Assembly: GCA_030611885.1 (NCBI GenBank)
Contig: JAUWOY010000012.1
Span: forward strand, 1-64,000
Direction of reading: 5' to 3'
Length of the DNA stretch: 64,000 nt
DNA from: Chloroflexota bacterium
GTDB taxonomy: Bacteria; Chloroflexota; Anaerolineae; VGOG01
The position numbers and the translations under genes are program-made. Each line of letters opens with the position of its first letter. The stretch's first letter is position 1. The notes beneath the pieces are model-generated. The model had not been told where the DNA came from. It saw only the letters and a program-made list of their open reading frames with translations, and ran no database searches. Positions 48,615 through 55,779 of the stretch are shown one piece after another.

Positions 48615-49388
48615 CTATCTCCGTCCAACGAATATCGCGTATCCCAGGTATTTGAACAGATCCTTCGGGAGATATTGCCTTTCTGCCATATACTTTCTGA
48701 AAGCCGGCTTCTTGATGTATAGGAACAACGTTCGATAGAACATCCTCCACATATCCTGGAAACGATACCGCTTGACTTGAGTGGATTCGCGTCGCACGTC
48801 GAATTTGTAGGGTCGCACGACGATGTCGCTCAGTCCAGCACTTTCCAACAAACCCATCCAGCCCTCAAGAGTTGGAATCTCCGGCTTTATGTCCCAGGTA
48901 CGTCTTACACGCTCGACCACCCGTGCGGGCGGTGTCTCGATCCAGAGTTCCTCATTCAGCCCCACGTATCCACCCGGCTTGGCCACGCGCGTGCATTCGC
49001 TGACCACGCGCTGCTTGTCTCTAATGAATGTGAGCACGGACTCGGCAATGACGACGTTGAAATTCGCGTCCTCGAAGGGGAGGTCTTGCACATCGGCCAC
49101 CCTGAACTCAACGCTATCTTCTACCCCCTCTCTCTGCGCTCTCTCATTTGACCTGGCAATCATCGCCTCACTAACGTCTACACCGACCACTTTGCAGCCA
49201 TACTCTTTGGCGAGGTAGCAGGCTGTTGCGCCGACGCCGCAACCGACCTCCAAGACGTCTGTATCCTGGCTGATGTGGCACAACTCGATGAGCGACTTTG
49301 TGGTCTCGAACCCTCCCATGTGTTTTGTGGTGCCGATGTAAGCCTGCAATCCAAAGTAGGAAAGCTGGAGTTGTTTCTCGTCCTCCAT
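48615..49388 (-). CDS. Class I SAM-dependent methyltransferase (copy 1)
   Basis: This 257-residue protein has a Rossmann methyltransferase core (DVLEVGCGVGATACYLAKEYG for SAM binding, VVGVDVSEAMI, RVADVQDLPFEDANFNVVIAES) and a C-terminal extension with KKPAFRKYMAERQYLPKDLFKYLGYAIFVGRR. It is a paralogue of the gene at 49556-50323, sharing motif order, start region and leader (GGAGGTGA-AAAATGGA). The UbiE-like core suggests methylation of a small molecule. It is coupled with the ICMT-family gene downstream. Confidence 0.9.
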   Translation of the reverse strand: MEDEKQLQLSYFGLQAYIGTTKHMGGFETTKSLIELCHISQDTDVLEVGCGVGATACYLAKEYGCKVVGVDVSEAMIARSNERAQREGVEDSVEFRVADVQDLPFEDANFNVVIAESVLTFIRDKQRVVSECTRVAKPGGYVGLNEELWIETPPARVVERVRRTWDIKPEIPTLEGWMGLLESAGLSDIVVRPYKFDVRRESTQVKRYRFQDMWRMFYRTLFLYIKKPAFRKYMAERQYLPKDLFKYLGYAIFVGRR

Positions 49389-49421
49389 TTTCTCACCTCC
49401 TAGGGTTTCACTGACTGGCGA

Positions 49422-49555
49422 CTACCAGATGCCTGGCAGCAGGCGATAGTGCACCCTCTGGGCATACTTCTCGTACCCGTCAAATTCCTCGTGAAGCGTC
49501 TTATCCTCAAGCACTGTGCGGATAACCAGAAGCAGCGCGATCAGGCCGCCTGCCT
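49422..49555 (-). pseudogene. C-terminal remnant of a second ICMT-family methyltransferase
   Basis: The last 42 codons of an ICMT-family gene survive: RTVLEDKTLHEEFDGYEKYA then HYRLLPGIW and a stop. They align with RTALEDKTLLEELDGYKEYA...RYRLLPGVW of the intact gene at 47846. It directly abuts the stop codon of the second SAM methyltransferase gene (49556), so the first 80% of the gene has been lost. Confidence 0.85.
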
Positions 49556-50323
49556 CTATTTCCTGCCCACGTATATTCCGTATCCCATGTATTCGAGCAG
49601 GTTCTTAGGCACGCTCGCAGCTTCTTTTGCAATGTTCCTGTAAGCCGGACTTCTGAAGTATAGGGACAGAGATCTGGACAAAATCCTCAATAGCTCTCCC
49701 CAACCATATCGCTTAAGGAAGTTGCTGGACTCGCTTCGAGCGTTGGTTTCGTGAATCCTCGTTACGATGTCTCTCAATCCAGCGCCTTCCAACAACCCCA
49801 CCCAACCATCAGAAGTTAGAGGCTGCCCTCTGTCACTTAAATCGCTGGCCAGAAGTTCAACCCATTCTGTCGGAACCGGTGTCTTTATCCAGGTTGACTC
49901 GTTAAGCCCCACGTATCCTTCTGGCTTTGTCACCCGTGCAAGCTCGTTTAACACTCTCTGTTTATCTTGTACAAGTGCGACTACAGACTCGCAAATGACA
50001 ACGTCGAAAAGATCGTCCTCGAATGGGAGGTCCTGTGCGTCTGATACCCGAAATTCCACGCGATCCTCCACACCTTCTCTCCTTGCCCGTTCATTTGACC
50101 AATCAATCATCTTCTTACGAATGTCTACCCCGCCGACTCTACAACCGTACGTTTTGGCAAGGTAGCAAGCAGTCAATCCAACGCCGCAACCAACGTCCAA
50201 GACGTACTTCCCTCGGCCGATGTGACACAACTCGACGAGTTCTTCCGTGGCCTTCAAACCTCCTATCTGTTTCGTGAGGCCCACCTCAGCTTGAATATCG
50301 AAGATACTCTTGTAATCCTCCAT
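49556..50323 (-). CDS. Class I SAM-dependent methyltransferase (copy 2)
   Basis: This 255-residue paralogue of the 48615 gene has YVLDVGCGVGLTACYLAKTYG, VGGVDIRKKMIDWSNERARREGVEDRVEFRV and the same C-terminal ending (VPKNLLEYMGYGIYVGRK). The two proteins look roughly half identical by eye, so the duplication is not recent. GGAGGTGA precedes the ATG. Downstream lies only a fragment of the ICMT-family partner. Confidence 0.9.
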   Translation of the reverse strand: MEDYKSIFDIQAEVGLTKQIGGLKATEELVELCHIGRGKYVLDVGCGVGLTACYLAKTYGCRVGGVDIRKKMIDWSNERARREGVEDRVEFRVSDAQDLPFEDDLFDVVICESVVALVQDKQRVLNELARVTKPEGYVGLNESTWIKTPVPTEWVELLASDLSDRGQPLTSDGWVGLLEGAGLRDIVTRIHETNARSESSNFLKRYGWGELLRILSRSLSLYFRSPAYRNIAKEAASVPKNLLEYMGYGIYVGRK

Positions 50324-50358
50324 TTTTCACCTCCATTTGAGGTAACGAGCCACCCACT

Positions 50359-50393
50359 GCCTCATTGACCCATTGACTTATTGCCTCGTTCAC
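50359..50393. repeat. 8-nt array (TTGACCCA-type) at the plsY 3' end
   Basis: Units TGCCTCA, TTGACCCA, TTGACTTA, TTGCCTCG, TTCAC are flanked on the left by GGTAACGAGCC. The plsY stop codon (50390-50392) is the TCA inside the last unit. Confidence 0.65.
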
Positions 50394-51058
50394 TTTACGG
50401 CTGAGGGTTTCCTCTCCACCCATTCCTGACGCGGCCCCACGTCCCGGTCATGAAGGAAGCGATTCAAAAGCGCCCGATGACGTTCTGGGCCCTGTGGGGG
50501 GAGAGGCTGGCGGTTGGCCTCCAGTCGCTTAATCACGGTGACCGCCAGCACAGCCACACCAGCCCAGATCACTTCCGCCGGCTGGCCGGTGAGCCAGGTC
50601 AGCAGGGGCAGGGAAGCAACGCCCAGCAGCGAGAGCAAGGCCGTGTATCCTAGCAGTCGTCCCAGGGCTATGAAAGCCAGCAGCCAGGGGAAACCCCACG
50701 GGAACACTACCAGCATAGTTCCCAGGATGGTGCTGTGCCCGCGTCCCCCTTTGAACTCCAGATAGAGGGGCCAGTTGTGGCCGACCATGGCCGCCACCCC
50801 TGCCATCAGGGCCGCTCCCAGGCCCAACCCCCACTGCAAGGCCAACCAGGTGGGTAGAGCTGCCTTGGCTATGTCGAACAGGCCCACGGCAACCACGGCG
50901 GGTCGAGAGACGTGGTAGTAAACGCCGGTGCCGCTCACCGTGCCGCTGCCGTAGCGGCGTAGATCAATCCCCTTGAGCAACCGGCCGGCCAGATAGGCGG
51001 TAGGGATCGAGCCTAGCAGATAGCCAGCTACTACCAACAAAAGCGATTTGATAAGCAT
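50390..51058 (-). CDS. plsY: Glycerol-3-phosphate acyltransferase PlsY-like protein
   Basis: This 222-residue integral membrane protein has five or more helices and PlsY motifs: GSIPTAYLAGRL (motif 1), RYGSGTVSGTGVY in place of GSGNxGATN (motif 2) and GHNWPLYLEFKGGRGHST (motif 3). PlsY transfers acyl groups from acyl-phosphate to glycerol-3-phosphate. Motif 2 lacks the usual Asn residues, so substrate handling may differ. AGGAGGGTGA precedes the ATG at 51058, whose reading frame overlaps the degV 3' end only if an upstream ATG at 51076 is used. The next gene upstream is degV, also linked to lipids. Confidence 0.82.
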   Translation of the reverse strand: MLIKSLLLVVAGYLLGSIPTAYLAGRLLKGIDLRRYGSGTVSGTGVYYHVSRPAVVAVGLFDIAKAALPTWLALQWGLGLGAALMAGVAAMVGHNWPLYLEFKGGRGHSTILGTMLVVFPWGFPWLLAFIALGRLLGYTALLSLLGVASLPLLTWLTGQPAEVIWAGVAVLAVTVIKRLEANRQPLPPQGPERHRALLNRFLHDRDVGPRQEWVERKPSAVK

Positions 51059-51072
51059 TGGAATCACCCTCC

Positions 51073-51915
51073 TCATTCCACGTAGAACACTACGCCCAAT
51101 ACCCCCGGGCCGGTGTGAACGCCCATCACTGGCGTCAACTCGGTGACGTAGAGTTCGGCGCAGTTGAACTGGTCTGCCACTCTCCGCTTCAAATCCTCGG
51201 CCTCTTCAGGCACGTCGGCGTGGAGGATAGCCACGTGCAGCGGGCGATTATCTGCCAATTCAGCCATCCGCTGCAACATGACCCGTATCGCCTGGCGCTT
51301 GGTGCTGGGTTTGGCAAACACGTCCACGTGCCCGTCGCTTAGATAGAGCACCGGCTTGATCTGAAGCACTGTCCCCAGGAGCGCGGCTGCCCCGCCGATA
51401 CGCCCACCCCGGTACAGATACTCCAACGTCCCAATGGTGGCCAGGAGGTTCATCTTTGAGGCCACTTGAGTTGCCTGGGCCACCACTTCGTCCAGGTCTG
51501 CGCCAGCGGCGGCGGCACGAGCTGCTTCCAGGGCGACGAACCCTTGACCCATGGCCGCCGTGTGACAATCAACGATGCGGATCGGCACGTCGTCCACCAA
51601 CTGGCTGGCCGCTATCGCTGTGTTGTAGGTGACGCTGAGCTGAGGCGAGAGGTGAATAGACACAATGCCGGAGGCCTCCTGGGCAGCGGCGGCGTAGACG
51701 CGCAAAAAGTCGCCCACAGAAGGTGAGGAGGTAGTGGGAACGTGTTTATTGGCGCGAAGCCAATGATAAACCTCACCGGGCGTCACGTCCACTCCATCCC
51801 GGAAGGTCTGATCTTCAAAAGCCAGCAAGAGTGGCACGACGTGAATGTCGAGTTCGCGCACCAGGTCCTGGGGCACGGTCGCACTTGAATCAGTGACAAC
51901 AATTACCCTGCGCAT
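51073..51915 (-). CDS. DegV family fatty-acid-binding protein
   Basis: This 280-residue protein starts RRVIVVTDSSATVPQDLVRELDIHVVPLLLAFEDQTFRDG and contains TTSSPSVGDFLRVY and the SIHLSPQLSVTYNTA region. These are conserved DegV features that enclose a bound fatty acid. In Firmicutes, DegV/FakB proteins present fatty acids to FakA kinase, giving acyl-phosphate, the substrate of PlsY. This fits the adjacent plsY, although no fakA gene is seen. A 17-nt palindrome lies upstream. Confidence 0.9.
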   Translation of the reverse strand: MRRVIVVTDSSATVPQDLVRELDIHVVPLLLAFEDQTFRDGVDVTPGEVYHWLRANKHVPTTSSPSVGDFLRVYAAAAQEASGIVSIHLSPQLSVTYNTAIAASQLVDDVPIRIVDCHTAAMGQGFVALEAARAAAAGADLDEVVAQATQVASKMNLLATIGTLEYLYRGGRIGGAAALLGTVLQIKPVLYLSDGHVDVFAKPSTKRQAIRVMLQRMAELADNRPLHVAILHADVPEEAEDLKRRVADQFNCAELYVTELTPVMGVHTGPGVLGVVFYVE

Positions 51916-51937
51916 TTTCCCCCTTCTGGCAAGACTA

Positions 51938-51954
51938 TGGACAGTAATTGTCCA
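51938..51954. promoter_or_regulatory. Palindrome upstream of degV (possible operator)
   Basis: TGGACA-GTAAT-TGTCCA is a perfect 6-bp dyad 23 nt before the degV ATG. It is suitably placed for a repressor or activator site. No regulator is assigned. Confidence 0.35.
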
Positions 51955-52026
51955 GTGCTCGATCCTCTAAAAAGGCCAATGTCTGAGTAAAGACACAAAC
52001 CGCTCCACAACTCACAAAAGCTCAAA

Positions 52027-52069
52027 CGGCCCAGCCAGCAATTGAGTCACCTATCGCCCGGCTGGGCCG
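52027..52069 (-). terminator. Possible terminator after the ABC exporter permease gene
   Basis: CGGCCCAGCC (52027-52036) and GGCTGGGCCG (52060-52069) form a 10-bp stem with a 23-nt loop. On the minus strand TTTGAGCTTTT follows. The loop is long, so efficiency is uncertain. Confidence 0.5.
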
Positions 52070-52086
52070 CCAATCCGTGCTGTTAG

Positions 52087-52947
52087 CTATGCCTCCCGCC
52101 CAGCGCCAGCGCGGCGCCGGAAGGGCAGCGAAGGCAGTCGCCAGCCACCCTCCCCACCCACGCGGATGTCGCGCCGCCAGAAGCGCCACCAGGCCAGGGC
52201 AGCGAAAAGCACCGCCACGGCAAGCAGACCAGCGAGCCACGCACCGTTCAGCGCATGGAAGGCATCTTGAGCCTGGTGGTAGTTGAGGGGGGACAGCCTG
52301 GCGATGGGCTCCAGCTTCTCGTTGATTTTCGCCAGGCCGGTGATGAAGAAGCTGGCCACCAGCAGCAGGCCGGCCGTCGTCGCCGCCAGGCGGCGCGATG
52401 GTAATACCATGCTCAGCAGCAGCGACAGCGTGCCAAAGAGCAGCAACTCTGCCAGCAGCGATAGCATGGGCAGCCACATTCTGCCCCAGCCGATGTCCAT
52501 CGAAGACCAGTTCATGGGAACGACGAGGCCTAGCCAGCAGATAGCCAGGATGGCGACGGTAGCAGCGACAAAGGCCAGCAGTCGGCCCAGGAACAGGGCC
52601 GCGCGGCTGACAGGGTGGGCCATGATCAGGTCGAGTCTGCCGTTCTCCTCATCGCTCACCAGCAGGCCACTGCCCGTAAGCACCGCAAAGATGCCCAGGA
52701 TGAGCGGCATGTAGGAAAAGAATTCTAGGGAGACAAACCCTTCCGGCGTGGCAAAGGTGCTAAGGTCGCCCATGAACGCGGTTATCTCGGGCGGGTAGGC
52801 CTTTAGCAGTTCTTCAAACTGCTCCTGCTCCGCGGCGATCATGTCGTACATCGAAACGAGCAACATGCCCAGCAGAGCAAGGGCAATGCCCCAACCGAGA
52901 ATTTGGCCTCGGAAACGACGCAGTGTATAGCGGAAAATCGTCATCAT
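52087..52947 (-). CDS. ABC-2 type exporter permease
   Basis: This 286-residue protein starts MMTIFRYTLRRFRGQILGWGIALALLGMLLV and has six predicted transmembrane helices, with the cytoplasmic loop DEENGRLDLIMAHPVSRAALFLGR typical of ABC-2 membrane subunits. The C-terminal tail is basic. It is preceded by GGAGG 9 nt before the ATG at 52947 and starts 1 nt after the ATPase stop codon. It forms an exporter with that ATPase. The substrate is unknown. Confidence 0.88.
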   Translation of the reverse strand: MMTIFRYTLRRFRGQILGWGIALALLGMLLVSMYDMIAAEQEQFEELLKAYPPEITAFMGDLSTFATPEGFVSLEFFSYMPLILGIFAVLTGSGLLVSDEENGRLDLIMAHPVSRAALFLGRLLAFVAATVAILAICWLGLVVPMNWSSMDIGWGRMWLPMLSLLAELLLFGTLSLLLSMVLPSRRLAATTAGLLLVASFFITGLAKINEKLEPIARLSPLNYHQAQDAFHALNGAWLAGLLAVAVLFAALAWWRFWRRDIRVGGEGGWRLPSLPFRRRAGAGREA

Positions 52948-52948
52948 T

Positions 52949-53863
52949 TTACTTGACCTCCTTTCGATCACCTTCGTAGTAAGCCAAAAAGATCTCCTCC
53001 AGTGAGGGGCGTTCGGTCTCGAAATCGCTCACCGGGAAGGCAGCCAGCGCCTTGATGAGGTCGTCCATCTCCCCTTCCACTTGCAGCAGCACGCTCGTGC
53101 CATCGTCCTGCGAGAGTACCGTCACGCCAGGCACGTTCGCCAGCGAGCCCATGTCCACCGGCTGCCTGAAGCGGACATGAGCACGGCGCAGGGCGCGGTT
53201 AATCAGAGAGGCGGTCTCAGCCACCTCCACGATCACACCCTCCCGGATGAAGGCCACGCGCTCCGCCACCTCCTCTACCTCGCTCATGATGTGAGAGGAG
53301 AAGAAGACCGTAGCCCCGTCGGCCTGGGCCTCCCTGAGCAGACGGTAGACTTCGTGCTGCATCAGCGGATCCAGGCCCAGCGTCGGCTCATCCAGCAGGA
53401 GCAGCTCTGGGCGGTGCATCAGGGCCTGAACAATGCCAACCTTCTGTTTGTTGCCATGCGAGAGGTTCTTGATAGGGGGCTTGAGAGGGAGATCGAGACG
53501 CTCAGTGAGCTGGCGCACGAATTTCCAATCCGCCTCGTTCCCACGCAAGGCATTGAAGTAGCGTAGCGCGCCCTCGACCGTCATGTTGGGGTCCAGGTGC
53601 AGTTCGCCCGGCAGGTAGCCAGTGCGCACCTGCACCGCCACCGGGTCGGCCTGGGGGTCTATGCCCAGCACCCGCACCGTGCCGCCGTCGGGGCGGATCA
53701 GGTCCAGCAGGCAGCGGATGGTGGTGGTTTTCCCGGCTCCGTTGGGGCCGAGATAGCCAAAGATCTCACCGCGCTGCACTTCCAGATCAACGCCCCGCAG
53801 CGCGCGGACTTTGCCGTAGGACTTTTTCAATCCCTGGGCCATTAAAGCAGTTTCTTCAGACAT
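52949..53863 (-). CDS. ABC exporter ATPase
   Basis: This 304-residue ATPase of the DRA/CcmA-like group has Walker A LGPNGAGKTTTIRCL, Q-loop GYLPGELHL, signature NLSHGNKQKVGIVQAL (Ser-His-Gly, a variant of LSGGQ), Walker B LLLLDEPTLGLD and the His switch FFSSHIMSE. The roughly 80-residue C-terminal domain is usual for antibiotic or lipid exporters. It lies between the TrmB-type regulator and the permease gene. Its ribosome-binding region is duplicated just upstream. Confidence 0.9.
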   Translation of the reverse strand: MSEETALMAQGLKKSYGKVRALRGVDLEVQRGEIFGYLGPNGAGKTTTIRCLLDLIRPDGGTVRVLGIDPQADPVAVQVRTGYLPGELHLDPNMTVEGALRYFNALRGNEADWKFVRQLTERLDLPLKPPIKNLSHGNKQKVGIVQALMHRPELLLLDEPTLGLDPLMQHEVYRLLREAQADGATVFFSSHIMSEVEEVAERVAFIREGVIVEVAETASLINRALRRAHVRFRQPVDMGSLANVPGVTVLSQDDGTSVLLQVEGEMDDLIKALAAFPVSDFETERPSLEEIFLAYYEGDRKEVK

Positions 53864-53975
53864 AGTTGCCTCCTTCCTTTAGCTGTTTATGTGACTTCAT
53901 TGCTTTCGCATTTCTCGTGCAAGTGCTACTCATCAGACATAGTTGCCTCCTTCCCTAATAGCCGTTTATGTGACT
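53857..53975 (-). other. Duplicated leader with a four-codon minicistron
   Basis: CAGACATAGTTGCCTCCTTC occurs at 53857 and again at 53934, each followed by an AGCxGTTTATGTGACT block. The upstream copy puts AAGGAGGCAACT before ATG TCT GAT GAG TAG (53938-53940 back to 53926), encoding Met-Ser-Asp-Glu. The downstream copy gives the real ATPase start, MSEET. The duplication therefore separates the regulator from the ATPase by a tiny, well-translated cistron. Confidence 0.75.
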
Positions 53976-54770
53976 CTCCAGGGCGCGAGCGAACAACTCC
54001 CGGTCCTCTTCCTGGATAAGGTCCAGCGCTCGATCCCCCAAGAGGGCCAGGATTTGGGGGAGATACAGGTCTGTCCGCAGGTGGTGCTCGGCGATAAAGA
54101 CGAGGAGGGGGCTGCTGGTCCAGGAAGCTCGCGCCTGGGTCGCAGTCAGCCACTCGCCGATCAACACCTCCTCCCCGTCAATGACCAGAACCAACCCCAG
54201 GCCCCCCGCCTGGCCCAGGGTCTCCTCGGACACGTGAGCGACGATCACGCGACCGCCCGGCAGGTGGAGTTCGCTCGTGGTATAGATCACCACCCGCACC
54301 CCCCGCCCGATGGCCTCCTCCAGCGCGGGCTGCAAGGCAGGGAACGTGATTGGCAAGAGAGCCAGGTAGATTCGGCTCTCCGCCTGGCGGATCATCTCCA
54401 TCGCCTTGGCTATGATGTTCTCGTGGCCCTCGATGTTCCAGACGTATTCGAGGTCGGGGGCTGAGGCCAGGGCAGCCAGGTCGTCCTTGAGCGAGCCGAT
54501 GAGTTCCTCGTGCTCGCGGTGGAGCTGATCGAGGAACTCTGCCGCTGGAACCGGCGCGTACTTGGTGGAACCGCCAGTTCGCAGCGTCATGGCCGCACCA
54601 CGGGCGGTGAGCTTGCCTAGCACTTCGTAAATCATGGAACGGGGAACGCCAGAGAGCTTGGAGAGTTGGTATCCCGTGACGGGACTCTCCCTGAGCAGAG
54701 CTACGTAGGCCTTGGCCTCGTATTCCGAGAAGCCGATTTTCACCAATTTGTCAATGGAATCGCTGCTCAT
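53955..54770 (-). CDS. TrmB-family transcriptional regulator
   Basis: This 271-residue regulator has an N-terminal winged helix (about 5-75; LVKIGFSEYEAKAYVALLRESPVTGYQLSKLSGVPRSMIYEVLGKL), a coiled linker, and a C-terminal effector domain (EYVWNIEGHENIIAKAMEMIRQAESRIYLALLP) resembling the TrmB sugar-binding domain. TrmB proteins often control transporter genes in response to sugars. The ATG at 54770 is preferred over a GTG three codons upstream. It is the first gene of the exporter operon and probably autoregulatory, given the direct repeats upstream. Confidence 0.87.
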   Translation of the reverse strand: MSSDSIDKLVKIGFSEYEAKAYVALLRESPVTGYQLSKLSGVPRSMIYEVLGKLTARGAAMTLRTGGSTKYAPVPAAEFLDQLHREHEELIGSLKDDLAALASAPDLEYVWNIEGHENIIAKAMEMIRQAESRIYLALLPITFPALQPALEEAIGRGVRVVIYTTSELHLPGGRVIVAHVSEETLGQAGGLGLVLVIDGEEVLIGEWLTATQARASWTSSPLLVFIAEHHLRTDLYLPQILALLGDRALDLIQEEDRELFARALESHINGY

Positions 54771-54783
54771 TTCCCTCACACTT

Positions 54784-54814
54784 TAGGCGTTAGTATCATA
54801 ACGTAGGCGTTAGT
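54784..54814 (-). promoter_or_regulatory. Direct-repeat operator upstream of the TrmB gene
   Basis: The 11-mer TAGGCGTTAGT occurs at 54784-54794 and 54804-54814, a 20-nt spacing (about two helical turns), between the promoter and the start codon. This is a likely binding site for the TrmB-family product. Confidence 0.6.
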
Positions 54815-54829
54815 CTCATAACTACGCAT

Positions 54830-54858
54830 ATTATACCAAAATTCATCTGGTTTGTCAA
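54830..54858 (-). promoter_or_regulatory. Consensus sigma70 promoter of the TrmB-ABC exporter operon
   Basis: On the minus strand TTGACA (54853-54858) and TATAAT (54830-54835) match the consensus perfectly with 17 nt between them. Confidence 0.85.
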
Positions 54859-54859
54859 G

Positions 54860-55190
54860 TACCAGAATAGGGAGCGTTACGGGTTTGGGATAAAACAGTC
54901 AACCTAGGCCATCTATGATTCGCTCGATTTCAAATGAAATCTGGGGGTCTCACGCGGCCTTTGTGGGCACCGGACAATTATACAAAGTAGCTGTTGTGGC
55001 AAATCCGCCTTTTCCCTCAGGCCGCCAATGTTTTCATACAGCGCCATAAGGATTCATGCCGTTTTCTTGTCCCAACCGTGAAACGCTCTCCCAGAATAAA
55101 ATATTCACGCTTCCCCTGGTATGAAAAAGCCCCAACCCCACGGAGTTAACCGCTGGGTTGGGGTCAGGTAAGTGTTCACAGAAGAAACAC
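54860..55190. other. Intergenic region without a recognised gene
   Basis: About 330 nt between the TrmB promoter and the VIT pseudogene. Apart from the terminator at 55130-55163, no gene, array or hairpin family member was recognised. Confidence 0.6.
55130..55163 (-). terminator. Rho-independent terminator after the VIT gene remnant
   Basis: CCCCAACCC (55130-55138) pairs with GGGTTGGGG (55155-55163). On the minus strand the stem is followed by CTTTTTC. It would end transcription of the operon entering from 64 kb. Confidence 0.75.
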
Positions 55191-55191
55191 C

Positions 55192-55733
55192 TCATGACAA
55201 CTGCACTCCAAACAAGTTGCCAATGAAGTAGGTGATCACCGTGGCAAACAGCCCAATGCCTACCATCTCCAAGTCACTGCGCAACCAAGATAGGCCGGTG
55301 AAGAGGGTTTTGAGTACTCCGATGACGAACAGGGCTGCCATGCTGAGCCCTGCTGAGGCCAGGACAGCCTCAAGCCCTCCCAAGAAAAAATAGGCGATCA
55401 GAGGGACAAAGGCCCCCACGATTTGGTAGAGATGTAAGCCCCAGCAGCCATGGAGATAGCTCCCGCCAACAGGCCGGCAACCCTAGCCAGTATGACCACA
55501 CCTCGGCCCGGGTTCGCCCCCGCCACCCCCGACACCAGACTCAGAGTAGACACCAGGCCATCATTGACCCCAAAGATCAGCTCTCGCATGGCCCCACCCC
55601 CACCCTTATGCCAGGTCTCTCGGCTGAGGATTACCTCAAGGCCCTGGTGGGTGAGATTCCGGGGCGCGGCGAAGCGGTAGATCTGTCTCTGGCTGGCCTG
55701 GCCCAATACGAATACGGGCGCAGCCGTTGTCAT
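55192..55733 (-). pseudogene. VIT-family (vacuolar iron transporter-like) gene with an internal deletion
   Basis: The N-terminal part (55420-55733) reads RETWHKGGGGAMRELIFGVNDGLVSTLSLVSGVAGA...MAAGAYISTK. At about 55420 it jumps, out of frame, to GAFVPLIAYFFLGG...GLSWLRSDLEMVGIGLFATVITYFIGNLFG, the last two helices of the family. The roughly 80-residue cytosolic metal-binding segment between STK and GAFVPL is missing. The RETWHKGGGG start resembles ferritin-like-VIT fusions, so an N-terminal ferritin-like domain may have been lost too. The gene is probably non-functional. Confidence 0.8.
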
Positions 55734-55779
55734 TGGTCATCAAGCGAAACCAAAATGGCGCTCTACTTTGCCGAACGTG

